Shown: piece after piece, positions 9,251 through 17,384 of the stretch
Layout of the letters: each line of letters starts with the position of its first letter
Numbering within the stretch: position 1 is the stretch's first letter
NCBI GenBank assembly: GCA_037131735.1
Contig: JBAXQM010000006.1
Location: forward strand, 1-64,000
Length of the DNA: 64,000 nucleotides
Direction of reading: 5' to 3'
Source of the DNA: CAIUPE01 sp037131735
GTDB taxonomy: Bacteria; Pseudomonadota; Alphaproteobacteria; Rhizobiales; Beijerinckiaceae
Program-made: the position numbers and the translations under genes
Notes under the pieces: model-generated
The model's database searches: none
Told to the model about the DNA's origin: nothing
What the model saw: only the letters and a program-made list of their open reading frames with translations

Positions 9251-9765
9251 GTGACGCGTTATCGCTCGCCCAAGTCAATGCCCTTTCGCGTGAAGACTTT
9301 GTTGCGCAGTTTGGGGACATTGCGGAACACTCAATATGGGTGGCTGAAGGCGCGGAAACCTTGCGTCCCTTCAAAAATCACTATGAGCTCGTTGATGCTT
9401 TTCAGCGCGTCGTTTTAGCGGCGCCTGAGACTACGAAAGATGCGTTGATCAGTGCACATCCTGATCTTGCCGGACGCGCCGCCAAAGCGGGCGATCTCGC
9501 TGAGGAGTCGCGACGCGAACAGAAAGGCGCGGGGCTAGATCGGCTAACGGATGAAGAGTTTAAAAAATTCCATAATCTCAATGATCGCTATCGGGAACGT
9601 TTTGGCTTTCCCTTTATCTTTGCGGTGTCCGGTGCGACAAAGCACCAAATCCTTGATGCTTTCGAGAATAGAGTCGGCGGAACAAAGACTGAGGAACGTC
9701 TAACGGCTCTTGCGCAGGTTTTACGCATCATCCGGTTCCGTCTTGAAATGCGCGTCAGAGATTAA
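9247..9765 (+). CDS. uraD: OHCU decarboxylase
   Basis: A 172-residue enzyme that decarboxylates 2-oxo-4-hydroxy-4-carboxy-5-ureidoimidazoline to S-allantoin, completing urate breakdown. The signature HPDLAGR is present with the catalytic H71, and the later FNLNDRYRERFGFPF-type helix (FHNLNDRYRERFGFPF) with its conserved E and R residues follows. It overlaps the end of puuD by four bases (ATGA), so the membrane oxidase and the decarboxylase are translationally coupled. It is the last gene of the purine operon; no allantoinase or allantoicase follows, so allantoin must be used by genes elsewhere, or be excreted. Confidence 0.94.
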   Translation: MSDALSLAQVNALSREDFVAQFGDIAEHSIWVAEGAETLRPFKNHYELVDAFQRVVLAAPETTKDALISAHPDLAGRAAKAGDLAEESRREQKGAGLDRLTDEEFKKFHNLNDRYRERFGFPFIFAVSGATKHQILDAFENRVGGTKTEERLTALAQVLRIIRFRLEMRVRD

Positions 9766-9784
9766 TCCGCGCATTTCTGTTTTT
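9748..9784 (+). terminator. Possible terminator at the end of the purine operon
   Basis: A seven-base stem, ATGCGCG (9748-9754) with CGCGCAT (9768-9774), flanks a 13-base loop and is followed by TTCTGTTTTTG. The left arm lies in the last codons of uraD. The stem is GC-rich but short, so this is a modest candidate. The TRAP operon converges from the other side and ends 30 bases after uraD. Confidence 0.4.
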
Positions 9785-9794
9785 GTATAATCGC

Positions 9795-11459
9795 TTACTG
9801 AATCTTTGGCGGTGCCAACATATCAATCGTGGGCATATCACCACCTGACGGCGCGAGTTGGAATTGCTCCATCGCCTTTTTCTCGTCGATGATCACGGCG
9901 CCGTCTTTGTAATGCATCACCATTTGCGGGAAGGCGATTACGAGCGCGACCATGATGAGCTGGATGATCACGAAGGGCACAGCGCCCCAATAAATCTGCT
10001 CGGTCGTGACCGGCTCCATGCTCCGCTTTGTAAGCTTGTCGATATATTTTGATTTAGGTGCAACGGATCGCAAGAAGAAGAGCGCGAAGCCGAAGGGCGG
10101 ATGCATGAAGCTTGTTTGCATGTTCACGCCGAGTATGACGCCGAACCAGATGAGATCGATGCCGAGATGTTCTGCGGCCGGGCCAATCAAGGGCACTGCA
10201 ATGAAGGCAAGCTCGAAGAAATCGAGGAAAAAGGCGAGTACGAAAATCAGCGCGTTGACGAATATCAAGAAGCCAACTTGTCCGCCGGGCAGATTCACAA
10301 GAAGTTCTTCGACCCATTTATGTCCGTTCACGCCATAGAAAGTGAGCGAGAACACACGCGCGCCGATCAGAATGAAGAGAACAAAGGCTGAAAGTTTTGC
10401 TGTTGACTCCGTTGCTTGCCGTAACAAGTCAAAGGAGAGACGGCGTTTCATGATCGCGAGAATAATCGCGCCTGCCGCGCCCATCGCTCCACCTTCTGTT
10501 GGTGTGGCGACGCCAATAAAGATCGTGCCAAGAACCAAGAAGATGAGGCCCAAAGGCGGCACCATCACGAAGATGGTTTGCTCGGCCATACGCGAGAGAA
10601 GATTTAAACCGCTGATCTTGTTCAGGACGGCGATCACGAGAGCCACCGCCACACCGACTGTCAGTGTGAGCACAACAAAGTCGGGCCCAGCGGACGTTCC
10701 TGTTTCCCGAATAACGAAATAGCCGATTAAACCGGCAAGGATTGCGACAACAAGCAGCGATGTGCGGCGTGCTTTACCATCGGCATCGGCCAATGTTTGC
10801 GCTTCTAGCGGAAGGCCGGGCGCGGCTTCCGGTTTAATCATGGTGACGAGAAAAACATAGCCCGCATAAAGCGCCGCGAGAACGAGGCCGGGAATAAAGG
10901 CCCCCGTATACATATCGCCGACAGAACGGCCGAGCTGGTCAGCCATCACAATCAAAACGAGCGATGGTGGGATAATTTGTGCGAGTGTTCCGGATGCCGC
11001 TATCACGCCGGAGGCAAGGCGGCGATCATAGCCGTAGCGCAACATTATGGGCAGTGAGATAAGGCCCATAGAGATCACTGACGCCGCAACAACGCCGGTC
11101 GTCGCTGCCAACAGCGCACCCACGAAAATCACAGCATAAGCAAGGCCACCACGGATGGGGCCGAAAAGCTGGCCTATCGTATCGAGCAAATCTTCCGCCA
11201 TGCCCGATCGTTCTAAGACGAGCCCCATAAAGGTAAAAAAGGGAATGGCGAGCAATGTGTCATTATTCATCACGCCAAAGATGCGCTCAGGCAGGGCTTG
11301 CAAGAAGCTTGGATGGAAGAGCCCGAGCTCTATGCCGATCAAGCCGAAGACGAGACCATTGGCCGCGAGTGAAAAGGCCACCGGATAACCGAGTAGCAAC
11401 AACACCACCAGCGACGCGAACATGATCGGCGCCATATTATGAATGATGAAAGCGGTCAT
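9795..11459 (-). CDS. dctM: TRAP transporter large permease (DctM family)
   Basis: A 554-residue membrane protein, the ion-coupled channel subunit of a tripartite ATP-independent periplasmic transporter. It is hydrophobic throughout, with family stretches such as AIPFFTFMGLVLERSGMAEDLL, TPTEGGAMGAAGA and the FMHPPFGFALFFL segment near the end. At 554 residues it is longer than the common 425-450, matching the larger DctM class often annotated for mannitol or chloroaromatic compounds; the extra length lies in the middle (about 205-260) and at the C-terminus. It follows dctQ by 41 bases. No DctP binding protein is encoded beside it. Substrate unknown; convergence on the purine operon is not evidence by itself. 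Confidence 0.9.
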   Translation of the reverse strand: MTAFIIHNMAPIMFASLVVLLLLGYPVAFSLAANGLVFGLIGIELGLFHPSFLQALPERIFGVMNNDTLLAIPFFTFMGLVLERSGMAEDLLDTIGQLFGPIRGGLAYAVIFVGALLAATTGVVAASVISMGLISLPIMLRYGYDRRLASGVIAASGTLAQIIPPSLVLIVMADQLGRSVGDMYTGAFIPGLVLAALYAGYVFLVTMIKPEAAPGLPLEAQTLADADGKARRTSLLVVAILAGLIGYFVIRETGTSAGPDFVVLTLTVGVAVALVIAVLNKISGLNLLSRMAEQTIFVMVPPLGLIFLVLGTIFIGVATPTEGGAMGAAGAIILAIMKRRLSFDLLRQATESTAKLSAFVLFILIGARVFSLTFYGVNGHKWVEELLVNLPGGQVGFLIFVNALIFVLAFFLDFFELAFIAVPLIGPAAEHLGIDLIWFGVILGVNMQTSFMHPPFGFALFFLRSVAPKSKYIDKLTKRSMEPVTTEQIYWGAVPFVIIQLIMVALVIAFPQMVMHYKDGAVIIDEKKAMEQFQLAPSGGDMPTIDMLAPPKIQ

Positions 11460-11500
11460 GGCTTTTACTTCCGTTCAAGTCACGCGTTGGTTTTCGCGGT

Positions 11501-12094
11501 TCAGGATTTTTGTAAGTCGGTTTGCGCGAGAAGTCGTTCGGCCTCTGCTTCCGCAGACGCGTGATGGCCACCGCCGCTGAGTGTTTCAGCAAGGTCACCT
11601 CTTAATATTGCGACACGCTTGATGATCTCGGATACGGCTTGAATAAGCAGGGCGATGAATCCGACAAGGACAAGAAGTTTTGCAGGCCAAAGCGGTAAGC
11701 CGCCCGCATTGCTCGATTGTTCATTGCCGATCAGTGAACGCCACGCAAAAGGCCCGCCTGTCAAAACCATAATCACCGCGAAGGGGAGGAGGAAAACAAG
11801 GTGGCCGAAAAGCTCAACATATCCGCGCATCCGGCTTGGGAGTTTCGAATTGATGATGTCGATGCGAATATGTTCATTCGACAACAATGTCCAAGGCGAG
11901 CAGAGAAGAAACACGAAGCCAAACAGCAACCATTGCAATTCGAGCCAAGAATTTGACGACGTATTGAATATCTTACGGATGAGTGCGTTCACCGTCGAAA
12001 CGACAACAGCAACGAAAATAAACCAGGCGACGGTACGACCTATGCGTGTCATCGCGGCGTCGATCAATCGACTTAGCGTCAATAGTCCCTGCAT
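11501..12094 (-). CDS. dctQ: TRAP transporter small permease (DctQ family)
   Basis: A 197-residue four-helix membrane protein that joins DctM in the TRAP transporter. The family pattern is visible: AWFIFVAVVVSTVNALIRKIF, then SWLELQWLLFGFVFLLCSPWTL, an NEHIRIDI stretch, and two further helices. I start it at the ATG at 12094 because GGGGGAAGCC lies directly upstream on the coding strand; a longer frame to 12142 lacks such a site. A near-palindrome at 12150-12166 sits 56 bases upstream and may be its operator. The C-terminal tail after about residue 165 is polar. The matching periplasmic binding protein is not in the window. Confidence 0.88.
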   Translation of the reverse strand: MQGLLTLSRLIDAAMTRIGRTVAWFIFVAVVVSTVNALIRKIFNTSSNSWLELQWLLFGFVFLLCSPWTLLSNEHIRIDIINSKLPSRMRGYVELFGHLVFLLPFAVIMVLTGGPFAWRSLIGNEQSSNAGGLPLWPAKLLVLVGFIALLIQAVSEIIKRVAILRGDLAETLSGGGHHASAEAEAERLLAQTDLQKS

Positions 12095-12149
12095 GGCTTC
12101 CCCCAAAGCTCTGCACCCCGTGACGTATCCGGGATTTTGCATGCATTAT

Positions 12150-12166
12150 AGCATGTCAGATATGCT
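12150..12166. promoter_or_regulatory. 17-bp near-palindrome upstream of dctQM, candidate operator
   Basis: AGCATGTC-A-GATATGCT is a 17-base interrupted palindrome with one mismatched pair, in the gap between the EamA gene and dctQ. Its TGTCAGA core resembles operators of FadR-type GntR repressors, which often control TRAP operons. No GntR gene is in the window, so the regulator is unknown. Confidence 0.4.
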
Positions 12167-12218
12167 TTTGGATCACTTTTTGCGGCGAAGGTCCACAGAT
12201 TTGTAGTCTTAAGCTGGA

Positions 12219-13136
12219 TCAAGTAGGATGCTGATCGACGCTTCGTGCCTTCCGGCTTCGTCTTTGTTCGCGATAGCCCATGAAGAGACCGCTGCCGACA
12301 ACCAGAATTGTGCCAATGATTGCCGCAAGGCCTGGCCTTTCGCCAAAGATGAAAATTCCTGTTCCCGCCGCCCAGACGACAACGAGATACCGTAACGGCG
12401 AGAGGATCGCGATATCGGCATTCCGATAGGCGGTTACCATCAAAGCGTTGCCAACCGATACGAGGACCGCGGCGCCGCCGAGATAGAAAAATTCGACAGG
12501 CGTGGGCATGCGCCACTCTTCACCAACACCGAGGATCACGCCGCCAAAAGTGGCAAAGATCGTTGTGGTCAAGATCACAATCTGCGGCGGGATCTCGTTC
12601 GAAATACGCCGCGTGATCAAATCGCGAATGGCCACGAAGGTAGCGGAGGCGAGCGCAATCAAAGAATAGATAGTGAAACTCGATCCCCCCGGTTGCGTGA
12701 TGAGAAGCACGCCGGCAAAGCCGATAAAGACCGCAAGCCAACGCGGCAGATCAACCAGTTCAATGCCCAGTATAGCGCAGAGAATGGTCATAATGATGGG
12801 CGTCGCTTGCATGATCGACGTGATATCGCCAATCGGCAATTGCGCGATCGCCGTGATGTAAGTGAGTGTTACCATCACTTCGCATGTCGCCCGCAAGATG
12901 ACGATTGGCTTTAATGCGGCACGCAAATTTTTCAGGTTGCCCGTGAGAGCGATAACGATAAGGACGCATGAGATTGCGAATATGCCCCGCACGAGAAGCA
13001 GTTGACCTATCGGAATTGTTGACGTTGCCAGTTTAACGAGGACATCATTGAAGACAAAAAAGGCCCCGCCAACAATCATGGCAATGATGCCGCGTCGCGC
13101 TTGAGCTGCCGTCTTTTCTGAAAGAAATGACGTCAC
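12219..13136 (-). CDS. EamA/DMT family transporter
   Basis: A 305-residue protein with ten predicted helices in two EamA repeats (about 15-145 and 155-290), the drug/metabolite transporter superfamily that mostly exports amino acids, metabolites or toxic compounds. Landmarks are MIVGGAFFVFNDVLVKLA in the first helix, LPIGDITSIMQATPIIMTI in repeat one and SPLRYLVVVWAAGTGIFIFGE in repeat two. It overlaps the end of solA by four bases (ATGA), so it is translated with the sarcosine/methyl-tryptophan oxidase and may export its product or import its substrate. The substrate cannot be read from the sequence. Confidence 0.88.
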   Translation of the reverse strand: MTSFLSEKTAAQARRGIIAMIVGGAFFVFNDVLVKLATSTIPIGQLLLVRGIFAISCVLIVIALTGNLKNLRAALKPIVILRATCEVMVTLTYITAIAQLPIGDITSIMQATPIIMTILCAILGIELVDLPRWLAVFIGFAGVLLITQPGGSSFTIYSLIALASATFVAIRDLITRRISNEIPPQIVILTTTIFATFGGVILGVGEEWRMPTPVEFFYLGGAAVLVSVGNALMVTAYRNADIAILSPLRYLVVVWAAGTGIFIFGERPGLAAIIGTILVVGSGLFMGYREQRRSRKARSVDQHPT

Positions 13137-14293
13137 GCCGAATGCCTGGTCATAGACGGGTTGGAAAAGCGATCAAGGCGGAAAGGAGACAAATCATAAG
13201 GCGGATTTTTGCCCTGTGAAAGATCAGCGAGGATCTCGCCCATCACGCTTACAAATTTAAATCCATGTCCCGAGCAGGGTGACGCAATAACGACCTGTGG
13301 CGCGCCGGGTAAATGATCGATGATGAAATCTTCATCGGGCGTCATTGTATAGATGCAGACTTTTATTGAGAGCGCAGGCCCCATGGCATCAGGTAGATAT
13401 CGCGATAGGCAATCACGCAAGCCGACCTCATCTTTGGGACGGTTTTCGCGAATTAACGTATCGGGATCACAAAGCTCTCGGCCATGATGTGGCCCCCCAA
13501 CTTTTAATCCCGGAAGCCCATGGAGAGGGAAGCCGTAATAATGGCCTTCTGGAATTTTCAGTGTGAAGCTCGGGAATTGAGCCCGTGAAAATAATTCAGG
13601 TTTCAATGGACGAAACCATCCGAACACTTGGCGATAAGGTTTTGCTATACCTTCAAGGGAGGGAATGAATTTTGTAATCCATGGACCTGGCGAGAGCACA
13701 ACGCTACCGGCTTCATAGACGCCGGCATCGGTTTTGACGCGCACGCCACCACTTTGCAAAGGCTCGACATCAATAACGCGCTCGCGCGGATGAAGCTCTG
13801 CACCAAGATCAACCGCGGCTGCTGTTAAAGTCATGATGGCGCGTTCGCTCATCACAAAGCCACCATCGGGCTGAAACAATCCGTTATAATCCTTAGGCAG
13901 CTTGAAGGCCGGATGACGACGCATGATGGCTTCGGCATCAAGCAATTCATAGGGCAGATCGAACGTCTTACATGCCGCTTCGCCGCGCTCAACAATATCA
14001 AGGCCTGGCTCAATGATGTCGAGCGTGCCTGTTGTTTCCATCAATGATGTATTGAGGCGTTTACCTAGATCTTGCCAAAGCCGATGAGCACGCAGCACCA
14101 TCGGCACATAGGATTGGCCTTCAAAATAAGCGAGTCGGATCATGCGCGTTTCGCCATGCGATGATCCCATCGAATGGCCGATATCATAGCGTTCAATGCC
14201 GAGAACACGTTTGCCGCGACGAGCGAGTTCGTAAAGCGTGGAAGACCCCATGCCACCGATGCCGATGACAATCACGTCATAGGGTTTGGTCAT
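13133..14293 (-). CDS. solA: Monomeric sarcosine oxidase / N-methyltryptophan oxidase family flavoenzyme
   Basis: A 386-residue FAD amine oxidase of the MSOX/SolA family, which oxidises N-methyl groups of amino acids with release of formaldehyde and hydrogen peroxide. The N-terminal dinucleotide fold reads VIVIGIGGMGSS (8-18), GSSHGETRMIRLAY (43-56) is a family block, and C313 in KVCIYTMTPDE is the covalent FAD attachment cysteine. The SGHGFKF stretch at 341-347 completes the flavin site. It starts two bases after moaA, with a GGGAGG ribosome site inside the moaA end, and overlaps the EamA gene by four bases. Substrate among sarcosine, pipecolate and N-methyltryptophan is undecided; the symbol is by family. 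Confidence 0.85.
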   Translation of the reverse strand: MTKPYDVIVIGIGGMGSSTLYELARRGKRVLGIERYDIGHSMGSSHGETRMIRLAYFEGQSYVPMVLRAHRLWQDLGKRLNTSLMETTGTLDIIEPGLDIVERGEAACKTFDLPYELLDAEAIMRRHPAFKLPKDYNGLFQPDGGFVMSERAIMTLTAAAVDLGAELHPRERVIDVEPLQSGGVRVKTDAGVYEAGSVVLSPGPWITKFIPSLEGIAKPYRQVFGWFRPLKPELFSRAQFPSFTLKIPEGHYYGFPLHGLPGLKVGGPHHGRELCDPDTLIRENRPKDEVGLRDCLSRYLPDAMGPALSIKVCIYTMTPDEDFIIDHLPGAPQVVIASPCSGHGFKFVSVMGEILADLSQGKNPPYDLSPFRLDRFSNPSMTRHSA

Positions 14294-14295
14294 GA

Positions 14296-15282
14296 TCAGC
14301 CTCCCGTCACACTCATATGCCGTGTGACAGCGGGGCGTGAATGGGTTCGCTCGATCACAAAATCATGCCCTTTGGGCTTGCGTAAAATCGCGTTGTCGAT
14401 GGCTTGTGATACGAGATGATTATCAGCAGAAGCGCGCAAGGCTGCGCGCAAATCGGCTGAGTCATCTTGGCCTAGGCACATATAAAGCATGCCCGTGCAG
14501 GTTAACCTCACACGGTTGCAGCTTTCGCAAAAATTATGCGTCAAAGGTGTAATGAACCCGATACGTCCGCCGGTTTCTCTCACACGCACATAGCGTGCGG
14601 GGCCGCCTGTTTGATAATCAATATCAGAAAGCGTGAAACTCTTTGATAGATGATCTTTCACTTCCGTAAGCGGCCAATATTGATCGAAACGATCCGGTTC
14701 AATATCGCCCATCGGCATCACTTCAATGAACGTGATGTCCATACCGTCTTCATGAGCCCAGCGCACGAGAGGCTCAATCTCAGTATCATTGACGCCTTTG
14801 AGCGCCACGGCGTTGATCTTAATTGAAAGTCCGGCTTTTTGCGCAGCCTTGATGCCGCCCAGTACACGATCAAGATCACCCCAGCGCGTGATGGCCTTAA
14901 ACTTTGCGGCATTAAGTGTATCGAGTGACACATTGATACGTTTGATCCCACAGGCAGCAAGCTCATACGCGTAACGTTCGAGTTGTGAGCCGTTTGTAGT
15001 AAGAGTCAGTTCTTCGAGACCATTTCCAAGTTTTTTAGAAAGCGAGTGGAACAGCGTCATGATATCGCGACGCACGAGGGGTTCACCACCCGTGATGCGA
15101 AGTTTTTTGACACCTTTATCGATAAACACGCTGCAAAGCCGGTCGAGTTCTTCAAGAGTCAGCAAATCCTTTTTCGGCAAAAAGGCCATATCTTCTGACA
15201 TACAATAAACGCAGCGGAAATCGCAGCGGTCCGTGACCGAGACCCGCAAATAGCTGACCGCGCGCCCGAACGGGTCGATCAT
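14296..15282 (-). CDS. moaA: GTP 3',8-cyclase MoaA (molybdenum cofactor synthesis)
   Basis: A 328-residue radical SAM enzyme that converts GTP to 3',8-cyclo-GTP, the first step of molybdopterin synthesis. The radical SAM cluster is C20-xxx-C24-xx-C27 (TDRCDFRCVYC), the second 4Fe-4S cluster is C252, C255 and C269, and the essential C-terminal double glycine is present (SVTGG). I start at the ATG at 15282, which gives the same length as Escherichia coli MoaA; a longer frame reaches 15432 but would run into the neighbouring gene's promoter. The gene leads a tight unit with solA and an exporter. Its product is needed by the xanthine dehydrogenase encoded 8 kb away. Confidence 0.95.
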   Translation of the reverse strand: MIDPFGRAVSYLRVSVTDRCDFRCVYCMSEDMAFLPKKDLLTLEELDRLCSVFIDKGVKKLRITGGEPLVRRDIMTLFHSLSKKLGNGLEELTLTTNGSQLERYAYELAACGIKRINVSLDTLNAAKFKAITRWGDLDRVLGGIKAAQKAGLSIKINAVALKGVNDTEIEPLVRWAHEDGMDITFIEVMPMGDIEPDRFDQYWPLTEVKDHLSKSFTLSDIDYQTGGPARYVRVRETGGRIGFITPLTHNFCESCNRVRLTCTGMLYMCLGQDDSADLRAALRASADNHLVSQAIDNAILRKPKGHDFVIERTHSRPAVTRHMSVTGG

Positions 15283-15435
15283 GCTAAGATCTGCTGCACT
15301 TTTCGGACCCACGGCCAAGGCACCCCTGAGATTGTTGTTTTTCTTCGCGGGTTGTAGACGGTTTTGGCCCGTAGGGACAAGTCCATCTGCGGTAAAGCAC
15401 CTGTCCAAACCGGGTTGAAAAGGGGATCGCAATTT

Positions 15436-15792
15436 ATGACTGACGCCGACTGGCCCGATGAAATCAGACTTTCACAAGACAAAACCCGTCTAACCCTCGT
15501 CTTTTCAGGCGGAGAACCGCTCGCCTTGGAGGCGGAATATCTGCGTGTTGAAAGTCCGAGTGCGGAGGTGCAAGGCCATTCCCCGGATGAGAAAAAGACG
15601 ATTGCGGGTAAAAGCAGCGTGCGGATCATGGCCCTTGAACCGGTTGGCAATTATGCCGTCCGGATCCGCTTTGATGACGGGCATGACACAGGCCTGTTCA
15701 CCTGGGCCTATTTAAAAAAGCTAGGTATCGAGCGCGAAACGATATGGAAGACTTATCTTGATCGCCTCGCAGCAGCGGGGCTTTCGCGCTAA
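15436..15792 (+). CDS. DUF971 domain protein
   Basis: A 118-residue soluble protein with the DUF971 fold, which also forms the N-terminal domain of gamma-butyrobetaine hydroxylase and occurs fused to Mrp-type Fe-S carriers. Visible blocks are PDEIRLSQDKTRLTLVF, the YLRVESPSAEV segment, and the C-terminal NYAVRIRFDDGHDTGLFTWAYL, which is the most conserved part. It starts at the ATG at 15436 nine bases after AAGGGG and is divergent from moaA, with 153 bases between the starts. No function is proven for stand-alone members; a role in metal or Fe-S handling is only suggested by the fusions, though the position beside moaA fits it. Confidence 0.85.
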   Translation: MTDADWPDEIRLSQDKTRLTLVFSGGEPLALEAEYLRVESPSAEVQGHSPDEKKTIAGKSSVRIMALEPVGNYAVRIRFDDGHDTGLFTWAYLKKLGIERETIWKTYLDRLAAAGLSR

Positions 15793-15799
15793 GTACCGA

Positions 15800-16363
15800 T
15801 TAAGGCTCGATGATCACCTTCGTGCCGACTTGCACGCGGCTATAGAGGTCGATCACATCCTCATTCGCCATGCGGATGCAGCCGGACGAGACTGCCTGAC
15901 CGATTGTTTCTGGCTCGTTTGAGCCATGTATGCGGTAGAGTGTGTTGCCAAGATAAAGTGCTCGAGCGCCGAGCGGATTATCCGGCCCACCATCCATATG
16001 TTTCGGTAAATCTGGTTGGCGCTTCAACATTTCATCCGGCGGGGTCCAGTCTGGCCATTGCCGCTTCATCGAAACACGATACTCGCCCGACCATTCAAAT
16101 CCTTCGCGGGCAACGCCTATGCCATATTTCATGGCCGAATTATCGCCGAGGACAAGATAAAGCCGCCTCTCGGACGCACGTATGATGATTGTGCCCGGCT
16201 TTTCTTCGCTCTCAAACCAAGTCTGAAAGCGTTTTATCGGCGAGGACGCATCCGGCATTTCCGCAATGATCTGGTCAAACGCCTTCACATCCCGCGGGCT
16301 TGCCGCCAGAATCGGCTGTAAAGCACCAAAAACAATGAAAAAGGCAATCAGAAGCCGCTTCAT
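15800..16363 (-). CDS. YkuD-family L,D-transpeptidase
   Basis: A 187-residue exported protein. A signal peptide is clear (MKRLLIAFFIVFGALQPILA, cleavage near residue 21). The YkuD catalytic domain spans about 58-187, with H146 (YRIHGSNE) and the nucleophile C162 in SSGCIRMANEDV. These enzymes form 3-3 crosslinks in peptidoglycan or attach outer-membrane proteins to it in the periplasm. Alphaproteobacteria carry many paralogues, so which reaction this one performs is open. It converges with the DUF971 gene, seven bases apart. The 420 bases upstream hold no convincing gene. Confidence 0.9.
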   Translation of the reverse strand: MKRLLIAFFIVFGALQPILAASPRDVKAFDQIIAEMPDASSPIKRFQTWFESEEKPGTIIIRASERRLYLVLGDNSAMKYGIGVAREGFEWSGEYRVSMKRQWPDWTPPDEMLKRQPDLPKHMDGGPDNPLGARALYLGNTLYRIHGSNEPETIGQAVSSGCIRMANEDVIDLYSRVQVGTKVIIEP

Positions 16364-16783
16364 AGGCGGAGAAATCCTAAATTAGTGACATTGAGCGCGC
16401 AAAGCTCTTTCCGCGCCTTTGCCTTGAGAACAAGCCGCCAAGGAAGCAAGAGCCGGATAAGAACTGCGCGCCGACAATGAGTCGAGCAGGCTAAACGCCG
16501 ACAGGAGATGCCACGGTTTTTTCGGCAACTCAAGCGATCCGTACCCAGTTTTCCGCTTTGAACATCGGTGACTTTTTGTCTCCGCGCCCCCCGCGGTTGG
16601 CCTCTGCCCTGATGCGGGGGAGTACCGATAGCGCCGCTGCGACAACGCGCCTATGTCTCGATGATCGAGCAAGCGCTCCGGAGAAAGCCGCCTTTTCCCG
16701 AGCGTTTGAGGAATAGTACTTCAACAATAAACAGGCGGGTGGGAGGCTTTTTTCGTAATTTCAAAATCAAAAAGGAGCCGACA
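16364..16783. other. 420-base stretch with no supported gene
   Basis: The stretch lies between the divergent starts of the transpeptidase and the small exported protein, so it should hold both promoters. A minus-strand frame at 16382-16672 has a plausible-looking C-terminal half but a basic, low-complexity N-terminus and no ribosome site. Several GC-rich short repeats (around 16590-16620) could fold. I see no recognisable RNA family. Confidence 0.4.
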
Positions 16784-17092
16784 ATGTTAGCTAAAAGATG
16801 TTTTTCGCGCGCTGCTCTTATTGCGTTCGCTTCACTCGGATTCCTGACGAGCGGCTACGCCAGTGAATTCAGTGAACATTTAAGAAACGATCCGACCGCG
16901 ATCCCGCGCCCTCAAAGCACGATTGGACCGATGGACTCCGAAGTAACCCGCTCGCTCAGGACACCAGGTGAAGTGGATATCTATGCGACGCCGATTTGCT
17001 CCTATGACTCTTTTTACTGGAACACGATTTATGCCTGTGATCCGGCGCATCAGGGTCGGCAGGACTATGAAAATCGTGGGTCCGAAAAGTAA
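16784..17092 (+). CDS. Small exported protein of unknown function
   Basis: A 102-residue protein with a strong ribosome site (AAAGGAG, 16770-16776) and a signal peptide ending near residue 27 (LTSGYA then SEF). The mature part is about 75 residues, proline- and charge-rich, with two cysteines (C72 and C85) spaced to form one disulfide, and aromatic residues between them (YDSFYWNTIY). It is a single-gene unit with its own terminator just downstream. I do not recognise a family. A periplasmic or envelope role is all that can be said. Confidence 0.75.
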   Translation: MLAKRCFSRAALIAFASLGFLTSGYASEFSEHLRNDPTAIPRPQSTIGPMDSEVTRSLRTPGEVDIYATPICSYDSFYWNTIYACDPAHQGRQDYENRGSEK

Positions 17093-17107
17093 GGATCAAC
17101 TTAAGGC

Positions 17108-17141
17108 ATCGCCCGTCGTCTTTGCGGCGGGCGATTTTTTG
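17108..17141 (+). terminator. Intrinsic terminator after the small exported protein
   Basis: An 11-base stem, ATCGCCCGTCG (17108-17118) with CGGCGGGCGAT (17125-17135), has one G-T pair, a six-base loop and a six-T run. It ends transcription before tRNA-Val. Confidence 0.88.
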
Positions 17142-17309
17142 CTGTGGGTTTGACCCAAAACATTCGAGATTTTTTCGGGCAAAAGGTTTCAAAAACGGCT
17201 TGTCGAATGAAAAATGGCCTAGTGCGGACCCGAGATAGGCTTGCTTAACCGCAAGGTGGAAGCTAGAGAACCGTCCGGATCAACGATCGTTCCAAACGAC
17301 GCGAAATCC

Positions 17310-17384
17310 GGGCGCGTAGCACAGCGGTAGTGCGTTCCCTTCACACGGGAGAGGTCACAGGTTCAATCCCTGTCGCGCCCACCA
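17310..17384 (+). tRNA. tRNA-Val (anticodon CAC)
   Basis: A complete cloverleaf with encoded CCA. The acceptor stem is GGGCGCG (17310-17316) with CGCGCCC (17374-17380); the anticodon arm TTCCC-TTCACAC-GGGAG puts CAC at positions 34-36, reading GUG; the T arm is ACAGG-TTCAATC-CCTGT. CCA ends at 17384, and the stop of the IolE-like gene on the other strand begins at 17385 with no gap. tRNA genes are common integration sites, and the inositol island starts exactly here, though I found no second copy of the 3' end by eye. Confidence 0.95.

Noticed and set aside
16430..16470. AAGGAAGCAAG near paired arms, recalling the signal-recognition-particle RNA loop
   Set aside because: The flanking bases do not form the conserved helix and the rest of the RNA is not found.
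16382..16672. Minus-strand 96-codon frame upstream of the transpeptidase
   Set aside because: The N-terminal half is a basic low-complexity run, there is no ribosome site and no family resemblance; the C-terminal half alone is not enough.
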